Counted from the first letter of the stretch, positions 8,556 to 17,238 are shown. The stretch: DNA of 64,000 nucleotides from Endozoicomonas sp. NE40 (GCF_040549045.1 NZ_JBEWTB010000002.1:2952001-3016000), one strand, 5' to 3'. Notes: generated from the letters alone by a model not told the origin. A program made the numbers and translations.

Positions 8556-9419
8556 TCATCGGTTTGGCTCGGAAATAACTGCCGCCAGCTGTTCATTATC
8601 CTGAATCATTATGTCTGCTGTGTAGAATGGTTTTCCCGCAACCGATACAACGGTAGCTGATGTGTCAGGGAAAGGCAGGAAGTCACCCTCATTCATGGAC
8701 AGCAGTTTTTCAAGTGATATCTGGTCCATTGCAATACTGGCTGTCAGCACCAGAGGCACAAAGGAAAGCGAGCGCTTTAGCTGATCTGCCATCGATTCTG
8801 CATTATTCTTTTTTGAACTGCGTTCTATAGCCTGTTTGAGAACCATGGTCGGGTATTCAATTTTGATAAAGCCGGACGCTCCATCAATATTTACCTGAAA
8901 GATATCCGAGGCTATGTGATCAGTTTTTTTATTGTGTATTCTGTAAGCATCAGAAGCCTCCCGGGCATCTCTCAGCATTTCTATATTGAACTCACCCACT
9001 GAAGACATGGACTCTTTCATGTGGCTAAGTAGAAGATTGACAATGCGACCATATAAGCGCCATTCCGCAGAAGTCGGCTGTCTTGCTTCATCTTGTGAGA
9101 AAGATTTATCTAAACGTCCTCCGAAAATTTTTTCGATGAGCGTTTTGAACAACTGTTTCTGAATTACGATCAGGCAATAGGCGTTTTTATAATTGTTGAT
9201 CGATGCCCAGCTTTTGAAACACAGCTTATCACTGTCTTCATTGAGGGATTTCCACTCTACTATTGAAGATGCCTCAACCTGAACCAGGCTTTGTGTAAAC
9301 TCTGCAAGGTCTCTTTCGAGCATTGTCCCGCAGGAGTTTACGGCTCTGCTGAATATTCTTTCATATTTCTGCAGGCTATTGCCTGCCAGATGCAGATCAT
9401 AGGGGGTTACTGGTGTCAC
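8556..9419 (-). CDS. Orphan FliM/SPOA-type switch-like protein
   Basis: A 287-residue protein with GTG start and GGAG nine bases upstream. The C-terminal 65 residues match the SPOA (surface presentation of antigens) domain of FliM/FliN and type III secretion C-ring proteins: a short beta strand (PLVLTASIAM), then ISLEKLLSMNEGDFLPFP, then V.V.GKPFYTADIMIQDNEQLAAVI. The preceding part resembles the FliM middle domain. The N-terminal CheY-binding peptide of FliM is not visible. No flagellar or secretion genes lie nearby, so it may serve a system elsewhere or have a separate role. The family call rests on the C-terminal pattern. Confidence 0.65.
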   Translation of the reverse strand: MTPVTPYDLHLAGNSLQKYERIFSRAVNSCGTMLERDLAEFTQSLVQVEASSIVEWKSLNEDSDKLCFKSWASINNYKNAYCLIVIQKQLFKTLIEKIFGGRLDKSFSQDEARQPTSAEWRLYGRIVNLLLSHMKESMSSVGEFNIEMLRDAREASDAYRIHNKKTDHIASDIFQVNIDGASGFIKIEYPTMVLKQAIERSSKKNNAESMADQLKRSLSFVPLVLTASIAMDQISLEKLLSMNEGDFLPFPDTSATVVSVAGKPFYTADIMIQDNEQLAAVISEPNR

Positions 9420-9603
9420 TCAAAAAGCTCCATGCTGACAGGAGATAGTACTGAATAGTAATGCATAATCATTATGGAATCTGCACCCCATACTGCTTTT
9501 CAGTTGGCTCTGCAAATAAAATCATGCGCGTGATTCTATGCGCGCCGAAAAGGTTATGGTTTTAGTGCTGAGGCAGTTTATTGAGCTAACTGGTTGAATG
9601 ACA

Positions 9604-9630
9604 TAAAAAAAGTGTCAGCATTCCTGACAC
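9604..9630 (-). terminator. Rho-independent terminator on the minus strand
   Basis: Read on the minus strand, GTGTCAG/CTGACAC makes a 7-bp stem with a 5-base loop followed directly by seven U residues. It is a textbook intrinsic terminator, but no minus-strand coding gene lies to its right before rpsF, so it must end a non-coding transcript or an antisense RNA. Confidence 0.75.
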
Positions 9631-9760
9631 CTGAAGCCGCCAGAAAGTGGGGAGCCGGTTGAATGCCCTGAGCAGGTAGCGAATGCACGTACCTTCCGGT
9701 GACCGATCCTGCTTGCAACGATGGTCACAGTTCTCTAAAATTCCGGCTCTTTGTATGCTG
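9604..9760 (-). ncRNA. Putative structured small RNA upstream of rpsF
   Basis: The 484-base gap 9420-9903 has no coding sequence, yet ends in a minus-strand terminator. Just upstream of it (minus strand) 9749-9743 GAGCCGG pairs with 9658-9652 CCGGCTC, enclosing about 84 bases that can form inner hairpins (GTGACC/GGTCAC; GCAGG/CCTGC; ACC-GGAA-GGT tetraloop). Several GGA triplets occur. It does not match 4.5S, 6S, tmRNA or RNase P RNA signatures I know. The 5' end is a guess. A plus-strand reading as an rpsF leader element is possible, but no plus-strand terminator supports it. Confidence 0.4.
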
Positions 9761-9903
9761 GGCTAAGTGTGCAGGGTTCTGGTGGCTCTCGGGTTGTCAG
9801 TACTTGGTACATTTGTCCAACTCCTTGCCTTACCGCACTTTCTGCTGGCTACTGGCTAGCTGAAACGTGAGCGGGAGGCTGTTTAACCCGTAAGGAGCAA
9901 ATA

Positions 9904-10326
9904 ATGCGTCATTACGAAATTGTTTTCCTGGTTCACCCAGACCAGAGCGAGCAAGTACCAGCGATGGTAGAGCGTTACACCCGCGCTATCTCCGAAAATG
10001 GCGGTCAGGTACACCGTCTGGAAGATTGGGGCCGTCGTCAGCTGGCTTACCCAATCAACAAAATCCACAAAGCTCACTATGTTCTGATGAACATTGAGTG
10101 TGGCAACGAAGTCCTGAGCGAGCTGACTGATAACTTCCGTTACAACGATGCCGTTATCCGTAACATGGTTATCCGTCGTGACGAAGCGATCACTGAAGCT
10201 TCCATCATGATGCAGGCTGAAGAGAAGCGTGATCGTCGTGACGACCGTCGCGAAGATCGTCGTGAAGAGCGTCGTGAAGAAGCTCCAGCTGCTGAAGCTG
10301 CTCCAGCAGAAGAAGCTGCTGAATAA
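9904..10326 (+). CDS. rpsF: 30S ribosomal protein bS6
   Basis: A 140-residue bS6. The core (residues 1-100) has the family start MRHYEIVFLVHPDQSEQVPAM and the central segment DWGRRQLAYPINK, and it contacts bS18 on the 30S platform. The tail after residue about 103 is an alternating Asp/Arg/Glu run ending in an Ala/Glu-rich segment. The acidic end is reminiscent of the glutamate tail added to E. coli S6 by RimK. SD AAGGAG is seven bases from ATG. It heads rpsF-rpsR-DUF2232-rplI. Codon use is strongly biased. Confidence 0.97.
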   Translation: MRHYEIVFLVHPDQSEQVPAMVERYTRAISENGGQVHRLEDWGRRQLAYPINKIHKAHYVLMNIECGNEVLSELTDNFRYNDAVIRNMVIRRDEAITEASIMMQAEEKRDRRDDRREDRREERREEAPAAEAAPAEEAAE

Positions 10327-10358
10327 TCATTACTCGCTTAATTTAAGGAGACGTTGTC

Positions 10359-10583
10359 ATGGCACGTTTTTTCCGTCGCAGGAAGTTTTGCCGTTTCACC
10401 GCTGAAGGCGTGAAAGAGATCGATTACAAAGATCTGAACACCCTGAAAGCCTACATTTCTGAAACTGGTAAGATCGTACCTAGCCGTATTACCGGTACTA
10501 AGGCTCGTTACCAGCGTCAGCTGGCTACTGCTATCAAACGCGCTCGTTACGTGGCACTGCTGCCATTCACCGATCGTCACTGA
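10359..10583 (+). CDS. rpsR: 30S ribosomal protein bS18
   Basis: A 74-residue basic protein with the bS18 pattern FFRRRKFCRFTAEGVKEIDYKD and RITGTKARYQRQLATAIKRARY. It binds 16S rRNA together with bS6, encoded 32 bases upstream. SD AAGGAG precedes the ATG. Length is normal for the family. Confidence 0.97.
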   Translation: MARFFRRRKFCRFTAEGVKEIDYKDLNTLKAYISETGKIVPSRITGTKARYQRQLATAIKRARYVALLPFTDRH

Positions 10584-10613
10584 TATCCGGTAATTGGAAC
10601 TAAGGTATAGCTA

Positions 10614-11498
10614 ATGCGTGGACTGGCAAATTATGCAATGCGTGGCCCCGGACAGGCACTGTTTTTGGCCGTGTTGTTTGCCAGCATCCCAATGTTGTTC
10701 TGGCTCAGTTCAGCCGTTATTGCCCTGGTGATACTGCGACGCGGTATTGACCATGGTCTGAAACTGCTGATGTGGGCTCTGCTTCCGGCGATAGGCTGGG
10801 CAGCCGCTGGTCAGTTCAACGTAATAACAGGTCTGGTATCGACTACGATACTGGCCTGTACATTACGCCAGACGGTTTCCTGGCCGAAGACACTCCTGGC
10901 GCTGGTTCCGGTTGGGGGAGCAATGGCTCTTTCACTGTTCCAGCTGGCACCGCAGCAAATCGCCCTGCTCACCGAGGCAGTGATGGGTCTTCTTGTGAAG
11001 ATTCTGCCGGGGCAGGGTGCAGAGAGCACGGTCGACATAGGAACTCAGCTGAAACCGTTAGTTGAGTACGGCGTGGTAGGAATGCTTGCCTGGTTTACCC
11101 TGGCAAGCAGTGTGTTGTCGCTGGTCCTGGCGCGAGCCTGGCAGTCAGCGTTATACAACCCTGGCGGGTTCGGTAAAGAGTTCCGCCAGCTGATACTGCC
11201 ACCTGTTGCCAGCATTGCTTTGCTGGCCCTGACTCTGGGAGGAACAACCCTGTCACCTGTGTTGACAGCGTTGATTCCAATAGCTTCGCTGCCACTGTTT
11301 ATTGCAGGTGTTGCCCTCGTTCACGGGCTGGTAAACCTGAAACAGTTGGGAAGCTTCTGGCTGGTAGGCATGTATATGTTGCTGATTTTCGTCACGCAAC
11401 TGGCATACCCGGTTATTGTTTTGACAGCCTGTTTTGACAGCGTGTTTGATTTCCGCCGAAGGGCGGCAAACCGAATTGCACAGAACGGGCCAAAATAA
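10614..11498 (+). CDS. DUF2232-type polytopic inner-membrane protein
   Basis: A 294-residue protein with about eight hydrophobic helices spread over the full length (for example LFLAVLFASIPMLFWL, VITGLVSTTILACTL, IALLALTLGGTTL, YMLLIFVTQLAYPVIVLTA) and a short basic C-terminus. It sits between rpsR and rplI, as does the DUF2232/YybS-like membrane protein of Pseudomonas relatives. Its function is unknown. It lies 30 bases after rpsR and 16 bases before rplI, so it is co-transcribed with ribosomal protein genes. Confidence 0.8.
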   Translation: MRGLANYAMRGPGQALFLAVLFASIPMLFWLSSAVIALVILRRGIDHGLKLLMWALLPAIGWAAAGQFNVITGLVSTTILACTLRQTVSWPKTLLALVPVGGAMALSLFQLAPQQIALLTEAVMGLLVKILPGQGAESTVDIGTQLKPLVEYGVVGMLAWFTLASSVLSLVLARAWQSALYNPGGFGKEFRQLILPPVASIALLALTLGGTTLSPVLTALIPIASLPLFIAGVALVHGLVNLKQLGSFWLVGMYMLLIFVTQLAYPVIVLTACFDSVFDFRRRAANRIAQNGPK

Positions 11499-11514
11499 AG
11501 GTAAGAGGTTAGCG

Positions 11515-11961
11515 ATGGACGTTATCCTGCTTGAGAAAATCGCCAATCTGGGCGATCTGGGCGACAAGGTAACCGTTAAAGCTGGTTACGGTCGTAACTT
11601 CCTGATCCCATTCAGCAAAGCTGTTCCAGCTACTAAAGACAACGTAGCTGCTTTCGAAGCTCGTCGTGCTGAACTGGAAAAAGCAGCTTCCGAGAAGCTG
11701 GTTGGTGCTGAGAAGCGCGCTGCTGAAATGGCAGAAATCGAACTGACCCTGACTGCTAAGGCAGGCGACGAAGGTAAGCTGTTCGGTTCTATCGGTCCTC
11801 GCGACCTGGCTGAAGCCATCACCTCTGCTGGTGTTGCTGTAGCCAAGAGCGAAATCCGTATGCCAGAAGGTCCTATTCGCGCAACTGGCGAATACGACGT
11901 GGCTATCCAGCTGCACACTGACGTTGCTGCTGCTATCAAGGTATTCATTGAAGCTGAGTAA
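11515..11961 (+). CDS. rplI: 50S ribosomal protein bL9
   Basis: A 148-residue protein with the two-domain bL9 layout: an N-terminal rRNA-binding domain (MDVILLEKIANLGDLGD, AGYGRNFLIP), a long central helix rich in Ala/Glu/Lys, and a C-terminal domain with LFGSIGPRDLAEAI. The open frame runs on upstream, but ATG 11515 gives the invariant family N-terminus and has AAGAGG upstream. It is the last gene of the ribosomal cluster, followed by a strong terminator. Confidence 0.97.
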   Translation: MDVILLEKIANLGDLGDKVTVKAGYGRNFLIPFSKAVPATKDNVAAFEARRAELEKAASEKLVGAEKRAAEMAEIELTLTAKAGDEGKLFGSIGPRDLAEAITSAGVAVAKSEIRMPEGPIRATGEYDVAIQLHTDVAAAIKVFIEAE

Positions 11962-11983
11962 TTTCAGACTCAATACGCCCTGA

Positions 11984-12020
11984 TGAAAAATGCCCGCAGG
12001 TTTCTGCGGGCATTTTTTTT
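11984..12020 (+). terminator. Rho-independent terminator after rplI
   Basis: ATGCCCGCAG pairs with CTGCGGGCAT around a GTTT loop and is followed by eight T residues. It is preceded by an A run. It clearly ends the rpsF-rplI operon. Confidence 0.9.
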
Positions 12021-12054
12021 GCCTGGTAAAAATGAGGGGTTAATTAAAATATTT

Positions 12055-12072
12055 CTTTCATTTATTAGTCAC
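12055..12072 (+). promoter_or_regulatory. Possible Pho box upstream of phoX-like gene
   Basis: CTTTCATTTATTAGTCAC agrees with the PhoB consensus CTGTCATAWAWCTGTCAY at 14 of 18 positions by my alignment. It has two seven-base half-sites with an AT-rich spacer and lies 127 bases before ATG 12199. Phosphate control would fit the encoded PhoX-type protein. Confidence 0.4.
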
Positions 12073-12198
12073 CTGTCTGACACATTGCTGCCGTTTAATT
12101 AACCCGACCCACTACAGCCTGATCTGAATAATAAGAACCTCAAACCAACTCTTCATACAAAAAAATAATAGCTATAAACACAATAAGGGTGAAAAACA

Positions 12199-14232
12199 AT
12201 GAGCCGGGAAACCTCTGATCCAACGATTTATAACAACAGCAAGAACCGACCAATGTCAGCGGTGCTGGATACTGAGCTGAGCCGGCGTGGTATTTTGCGT
12301 GGTGGAATCGGTCTGGCGGCACTGGGCTTTTTATCGGGTATGGGGCTGGCAGGCTGTGAGCTGAATTCTTCCAATTCCTCAGATGCCGATGATGTGACAC
12401 CCGAACCCGAATTAAAGCTGGGCTTTGAATCCATCCCCGGTGCCAGGCTGAACGCAGTGGCGGTTGCTGCTGGTTACAGCGCACAGGTTCTGGCTCCGTG
12501 GGGAACACCGTTAAACAGTCAGGCGAATTCCTGGAAAGACGACGGAAGTAATACGTCACAAGACCAGCTGAACGCAGTGGGCATGCATCATGATGGCATG
12601 CACTTTTTTCCACTGAACGGTAGCGATACAGAAGGTTTGCTGTGTATTAACCATGAATATATTGACCAGAGTGCGTTGCATCCTGCCGGTGCTACAGAGG
12701 TCGCAGGTAAACGTCCGGCCGAAGAAGTTCGTAAGGAAATCAATGCTCACGGTGTTTCAGTGGTGCATATCAGACGGGTAGACGGCGTCTGGGATGTAGT
12801 GACGGACAGTTCTTATAATCGTCGAATCACCTCTGCGACTGAAATGGATGTAACCGGACCGGTTGCAGGCAGTGGTTTGCTGGTCACTAAATACACGACA
12901 GGCCGGGGCGTTGAGAATATTGCCAGAGGCACCAATAACAACTGTGGTAACGGTTATACGCCCTGGGGAACCTATCTTACCTGTGAAGAGAACTGGCCTT
13001 TTATCTTTGTGAATAGTGGCACACAGGACGCAGGTCAGGTAAGAATGGGCATTCCGGCATCAGGTACTCGTTATAGCTGGGAGACAGCTGAAGACGGTTT
13101 ATACGACGAGTTTACCCAGTTCAATGTAACGCCTTCAGGTACCGATGCCACACAAGACTTCCGCAACGAAGCCAATGGCCATGGTTATGTTGTCGAAATT
13201 GATCCTTACAACCCTGCTTCCCGTGCCGTTAAGCGCACAGCTCTTGGGCGTTTCCGCCACGAGGACGTCACTTTTGGCAAGCTGGAAACAGGGAAGCCCG
13301 TGGTTTTTTACACCGGACATGACGGACGCTTCGAGTATATCTATAAGTATGTGTCGACTAAGCTGTGGAACCCTGCTGATGCCAGCCGGATTGACCGGCT
13401 CAGTGTTGGCTCAGAATATATGGACGATGGTATTTTGTTCGTTGCCCGGTTTAATGAAGAGGGTAAAGGTGAATGGATTCCTTTGCTGGAAAGCACGGTA
13501 ACGACGTCGGGACAGACTCTGGGAGAAGTGGTTGGTTCTCAGGCAGAAATTATTCTTAACTGTCCATGGGCAGGGGATGCTGTTGGGGCAACGCCAATGG
13601 ATCGCCCGGAATGGACAGCAGTGGACCCTGATACCGGCCTGGTTTATGTCACTTTGACGAATAACACCAGTCGTACAGAAGTTAATGCGGCAAACCCGAG
13701 AACCAACAACAAATTTGGTCATATCATTCGCTGGCAGGAAGGTGCAGCAGCGACAGAGTTTGCCTGGGATTTCTTTGTCTTTGGATCGCCAGCCAGTGGC
13801 GACAGTGCAACCAATCTGTCAGGTTTAACGGAACGGAATGAATTTGCCAGCCCGGACGGTTTGATCTTTGATAGTCGCGGTATCCTCTGGGTTCAGACCG
13901 ACAACGGTGCTGATGAAGTAACAGAAAACACTAACGACCAGATGCTGGCTGTGATTCCATCCAGGCTCGGTAGTGCCGACTCCGGCGAGCCTGTGGTTGA
14001 TGGTGGTAATCAGGATCAACTGCGGCGGTTTTTTGTTGGTCCTAATGGTTGTGAAGTGACCGGCCTTGCCTTCACAGGGGACAATAAAAACTTCTTTGTT
14101 AATATTCAGCATCCGTCAAACTGGCCTTACAGCAGAAATGCTGCTGAAGAGACACCTGTCGGGGTCTCTGTAAGACCAAGAGCGTCAACTGTGGTTATTA
14201 TGAAGGACGATGGTGGTGAAATTGGTGTTTAG
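12199..14232 (+). CDS. PhoX/DUF839-family Tat-exported lipoprotein-like phosphatase
   Basis: A 677-residue protein with a twin-arginine signal: LSRRGILRGG, then a hydrophobic stretch ending in a lipobox-like LAGC near residue 54. The mature part is a large beta-propeller-type protein of the PhoX/DUF839 family, recognised by the diagnostic NNCGNGYTPWGTYLTCEENW (about 249-268) and the later FRHEDVTFGKLETGKPVVFYTGHD. Family members such as Pseudomonas PhoX are Ca/Fe-dependent alkaline phosphatases acting in the periplasm or on the surface. Substrate cannot be read from the sequence. It interrupts the usual rplI-dnaB adjacency. Confidence 0.82.
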   Translation: MSRETSDPTIYNNSKNRPMSAVLDTELSRRGILRGGIGLAALGFLSGMGLAGCELNSSNSSDADDVTPEPELKLGFESIPGARLNAVAVAAGYSAQVLAPWGTPLNSQANSWKDDGSNTSQDQLNAVGMHHDGMHFFPLNGSDTEGLLCINHEYIDQSALHPAGATEVAGKRPAEEVRKEINAHGVSVVHIRRVDGVWDVVTDSSYNRRITSATEMDVTGPVAGSGLLVTKYTTGRGVENIARGTNNNCGNGYTPWGTYLTCEENWPFIFVNSGTQDAGQVRMGIPASGTRYSWETAEDGLYDEFTQFNVTPSGTDATQDFRNEANGHGYVVEIDPYNPASRAVKRTALGRFRHEDVTFGKLETGKPVVFYTGHDGRFEYIYKYVSTKLWNPADASRIDRLSVGSEYMDDGILFVARFNEEGKGEWIPLLESTVTTSGQTLGEVVGSQAEIILNCPWAGDAVGATPMDRPEWTAVDPDTGLVYVTLTNNTSRTEVNAANPRTNNKFGHIIRWQEGAAATEFAWDFFVFGSPASGDSATNLSGLTERNEFASPDGLIFDSRGILWVQTDNGADEVTENTNDQMLAVIPSRLGSADSGEPVVDGGNQDQLRRFFVGPNGCEVTGLAFTGDNKNFFVNIQHPSNWPYSRNAAEETPVGVSVRPRASTVVIMKDDGGEIGV

Positions 14233-14319
14233 ATTGAGTTACCTGGCCTGTTCAGTCTGTCTACAAAAGCCGAGTTGCGGTATTCTGTAGAGTCAACTGA
14301 CAACCTGTTTATTGTGGCC

Positions 14320-17223
14320 ATGCAAAGCACCCTGCAAGAAGCTGAATTACCCATTGATGAAGCGACTGTAAACCTGAAGACTCCGCCCCATTCCATCGAG
14401 GCGGAACAGTCTGTACTGGGTGGTCTGCTGTTGGACAATGAAGCCTGGGACAAGGTGGGGGATAAGGTAACGAGTGATGATTTCTACCATCCCCGCCATC
14501 GAATCATCTATTCGGCCATGGCAAAATCTGCCAATGAAAGCCTGCCTTTTGATCCTCTGACGCTGGCTGACACCCTGGACCGTCAGGGTGATCTGGACGA
14601 TGCCGGTGGCATGCTCTACATCACTGAGCTGGTGTCCAGTGTGGCAGGTATCGCCAATATTGAAGCCTATGCCACGATCATTCAGGAACGCTCTGTGCTT
14701 CGCAAGCTGATTCAAATCAGCCAGAAAATTACTGAAAGAGCCTATAACCCGGAAGGCCTGAACAGCCAGGATGTACTGGACGAAGCGGAGCGTCTGGTTT
14801 TTAACATTGCTGAAGAGCGTCCTAAAACCGGTGGCCCCCAAGGGGTTCGTGAAATTCTTGATAACACCGTCAAGAAGATTGATGAACTGTTTAATGCCGG
14901 AGATGCCATTACTGGTATCACCACCGGTTTTGCCGATCTGGATAATATGACGTCAGGTATGCAGCCGTCTGATATGGTGATTGTTGCAGCGCGTCCATCG
15001 ATGGGTAAGTGCATCGTTTCTGGTAGCCGCGTGCTTGATCCTGAATCCGGTGAGCTGGTTAAGATTGATGATATTGTTGCCCGGCAGTCTGGTTCACTGC
15101 TGTCACTAGGGGATGATTTTCGCCTCAGCCCTGCAACACCATCAGCTTTTGTTGATGATGGATTGAAACCTGTCTTTAAAGTGAAGACCGCTTTAGGGCG
15201 AACCATCGAAACGACACTGACCCACCCATTCCTGTCTGGTGATGGCTGGCAGCCACTGGGCAATCTTAAGGTCGGTGATGCCGTTGCTGTACCAAGAGTT
15301 TTACCGGTTTTTGGTCATAAATATTTGTCTGGTCATGAAATCAGGTTAATGGCTTATTTTATTGGTGACGGCGGAACAACGCAGACCTCTCTGCGCTTTA
15401 CCAATGGCAATGAAGCGGTGCTGGATGATTTTATTGCAGCAGTTAACGCATTCGGAGGCGTAAAATGCGCTCGTATAGAAGGCAATGAAGGCACCACTCC
15501 GTCTGTGAGAGTAAGCAGTGATCTGGGCCAGGTTTCTGAGGCTCGTCAGCAGTTTGCGCAGAAACTCTCTTCCCTGATGCTGAAGCGGGGCATTACCGGG
15601 AAGATGCTTGCCAGCAAACTGAATGTCGCTGAATCGACAATCAGTTACTGGAAAAATGGTGAGGCGACTCCTGTTGAAGGGCGAGTGTTGCCACTTTGCC
15701 AGGTTCTTAACGTTGGCACTGAAGAGTTATTTCCCGGTGGTTATGAACAGGCAGTCTGGAATGACCAAAACCCGTTAACGAAATGGCTGGATGCAATTGG
15801 CCTGAACAACAGGCTGGCACACGAAAAGACAATTCCAGAGGTTGTTTATCAGCTGGAAAAAGATGGACTGGCCATGTTCCTGAGCCATCTTTTTACTTGT
15901 GATGGTAGTGCTTTTGTCCAGGGAAATGGTCAGTGCCGCATATCCTACTCATCCTCAAGCTACGAACTGATCAAAGGGCTGCAACATCTGCTTCTGCGCT
16001 TTGGTGTTAATGCCAAAATAAGGGAGAAGGTAACCCGCTACCCGGGGGCGCAGGTCCCTTATGAACTGGAGGTGCTGAGCCAGTCTTCGATTCAGGCATT
16101 TATTGACAGTATTGGTATTTTTGCCAAAGAAGATCGTATTGAAGCCGTTCGGAAGGAGCTGGCAGGAAAAGTTCCTCATGACAACAGCGATATCCTGCCA
16201 GAGTCGGTTTGTGAGTATATTTTAAAACTCAAAGGTGACCGGAGCTGGAGAGAGATCTACACCAGCGCCGGGAAAATCTATCCGGAAAATTATAACCCTC
16301 ACCTGACCGGGGCCAGCCGCCGTGGAGTCAGTAGAAGACGGGCAGCCTTGTTTGCTGAGCTTTTTGCTGATGATTATTTGCGTCACCTTGCAAGCTCGGA
16401 TCTCTACTGGGACAAAATTGTTTCTATAGAGCCTCAGGGCGACAGGCAGGTATACGATCTGACAGTGCCGGACACCCATAACTTTGTTGCGGAAGACTTT
16501 TGTGTTCATAACACCACGTTCGCGATGAACCTGGTAGAAAACGCATTGCTGAATACCGACAAGGGCATCATGGTTTTCAGTCTGGAAATGCCCAGTGAAC
16601 AGTTGATGATGCGTATGCTGTCGTCTCTGGGGAGGATCAATCAGTCCAAGGTACGTTCCGGTAATCTGGAAGAGGAGGACTGGCCCAAGCTGGTGTCGGC
16701 GGTTGAGCGAATCAAGGACAAGAAACTGTTTATTGATGATACTGCCGGTATCAGCCCTTCGGAAATGCGTTCCCGCGCCCGCCGGATTGTAAGGGAGCAT
16801 GGCGAACTGGGTATGATCATGATCGACTATCTGCAGCTGATGCAGATACCGGGTTACGACCAGGGACGAACCAACGAGATTTCTGAAATTTCCCGTTCCC
16901 TGAAAGCCATTGCCAAAGAGTTTAATGTGCCGGTCATTGCGTTGTCGCAGTTGAACCGATCCCTTGAGCAACGCCCCAACAAACGTCCGGTTAACTCAGA
17001 CCTGCGTGAATCCGGAGCGATTGAGCAGGATGCCGACGTCATTATGTTTATTTATCGTGACGAAGTGTACAACCCGGATACCGAGTACAAAGGTGTGGGC
17101 GAGATTATAATTGGTAAACAGCGTAATGGCCCTATCGGTTCTGTCAGGCTGGCATTTATTGGTCAGTACACCCGGTTTGAAAATCTGGCTCCTGATGCCT
17201 ACAACTTTGATGACGATGAGTAA
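14320..17223 (+). CDS. dnaB: Replicative DNA helicase DnaB, intein-containing precursor
   Basis: A 967-residue precursor that should splice to a normal DnaB of 466 residues. The helicase N-domain (PHSIEAEQSVLGGLLLDN) is followed by the RecA-like domain. The P-loop ARPSMGK is cut after Lys230 by a 501-residue intein and resumes with TTFAMNLVENAL. Downstream helicase motifs are intact: FSLEMPSEQL, MIDYLQLM, SQLNRSLEQRPNKRPVNSDLRESG, IIIGKQRNGP. The frame opens earlier at a TTG, but ATG 14320 gives the normal N-terminus. Since the P-loop is split, the helicase can be active only after splicing. Confidence 0.96.
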   Translation: MQSTLQEAELPIDEATVNLKTPPHSIEAEQSVLGGLLLDNEAWDKVGDKVTSDDFYHPRHRIIYSAMAKSANESLPFDPLTLADTLDRQGDLDDAGGMLYITELVSSVAGIANIEAYATIIQERSVLRKLIQISQKITERAYNPEGLNSQDVLDEAERLVFNIAEERPKTGGPQGVREILDNTVKKIDELFNAGDAITGITTGFADLDNMTSGMQPSDMVIVAARPSMGKCIVSGSRVLDPESGELVKIDDIVARQSGSLLSLGDDFRLSPATPSAFVDDGLKPVFKVKTALGRTIETTLTHPFLSGDGWQPLGNLKVGDAVAVPRVLPVFGHKYLSGHEIRLMAYFIGDGGTTQTSLRFTNGNEAVLDDFIAAVNAFGGVKCARIEGNEGTTPSVRVSSDLGQVSEARQQFAQKLSSLMLKRGITGKMLASKLNVAESTISYWKNGEATPVEGRVLPLCQVLNVGTEELFPGGYEQAVWNDQNPLTKWLDAIGLNNRLAHEKTIPEVVYQLEKDGLAMFLSHLFTCDGSAFVQGNGQCRISYSSSSYELIKGLQHLLLRFGVNAKIREKVTRYPGAQVPYELEVLSQSSIQAFIDSIGIFAKEDRIEAVRKELAGKVPHDNSDILPESVCEYILKLKGDRSWREIYTSAGKIYPENYNPHLTGASRRGVSRRRAALFAELFADDYLRHLASSDLYWDKIVSIEPQGDRQVYDLTVPDTHNFVAEDFCVHNTTFAMNLVENALLNTDKGIMVFSLEMPSEQLMMRMLSSLGRINQSKVRSGNLEEEDWPKLVSAVERIKDKKLFIDDTAGISPSEMRSRARRIVREHGELGMIMIDYLQLMQIPGYDQGRTNEISEISRSLKAIAKEFNVPVIALSQLNRSLEQRPNKRPVNSDLRESGAIEQDADVIMFIYRDEVYNPDTEYKGVGEIIIGKQRNGPIGSVRLAFIGQYTRFENLAPDAYNFDDDE
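15010..16512 (+). mobile_element. DnaB P-loop intein with LAGLIDADG endonuclease and internal HTH
   Basis: Precursor residues 231-731 (501 residues). It starts with Cys (CIVSGSRVLDPESGEL), ends with NFVAEDFCVHN, and the first C-extein residue is Thr: the hallmarks of a splicing intein. Block B is seen at RTIETTLTHPFLS. Two dodecapeptide-type endonuclease motifs are seen at LMAYFIGDGG (343-352) and LAMFLSHLFTCDGSAF (517-532), so homing may still be possible. Between them, about residues 412-473, lies an apparent XRE-type helix-turn-helix (GITGKMLASKLNVAESTISY), an unusual domain to find inside an intein. Confidence 0.95.
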
Positions 17224-17233
17224 TCGTCATCAA
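17207..17233. terminator. Hairpin at the dnaB stop codon
   Basis: TTGATGACGAT pairs perfectly with ATCGTCATCAA around GAGTA, overlapping the dnaB stop and lying six bases before the end of the converging 17239-18774 gene. It probably protects or ends both messages. There is no U tract. Confidence 0.5.
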
Positions 17234-17238
17234 CCCTT

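Noticed and set aside
9604..9760. 4.5S (SRP) or 6S RNA identity for the putative RNA
   Set aside because: There is an ACC-GGAA-GGT tetraloop, but the invariant SRP core (AGGUCCGGAAGGAAGCA) is absent, and no 6S-type long rod with central bubble could be drawn.
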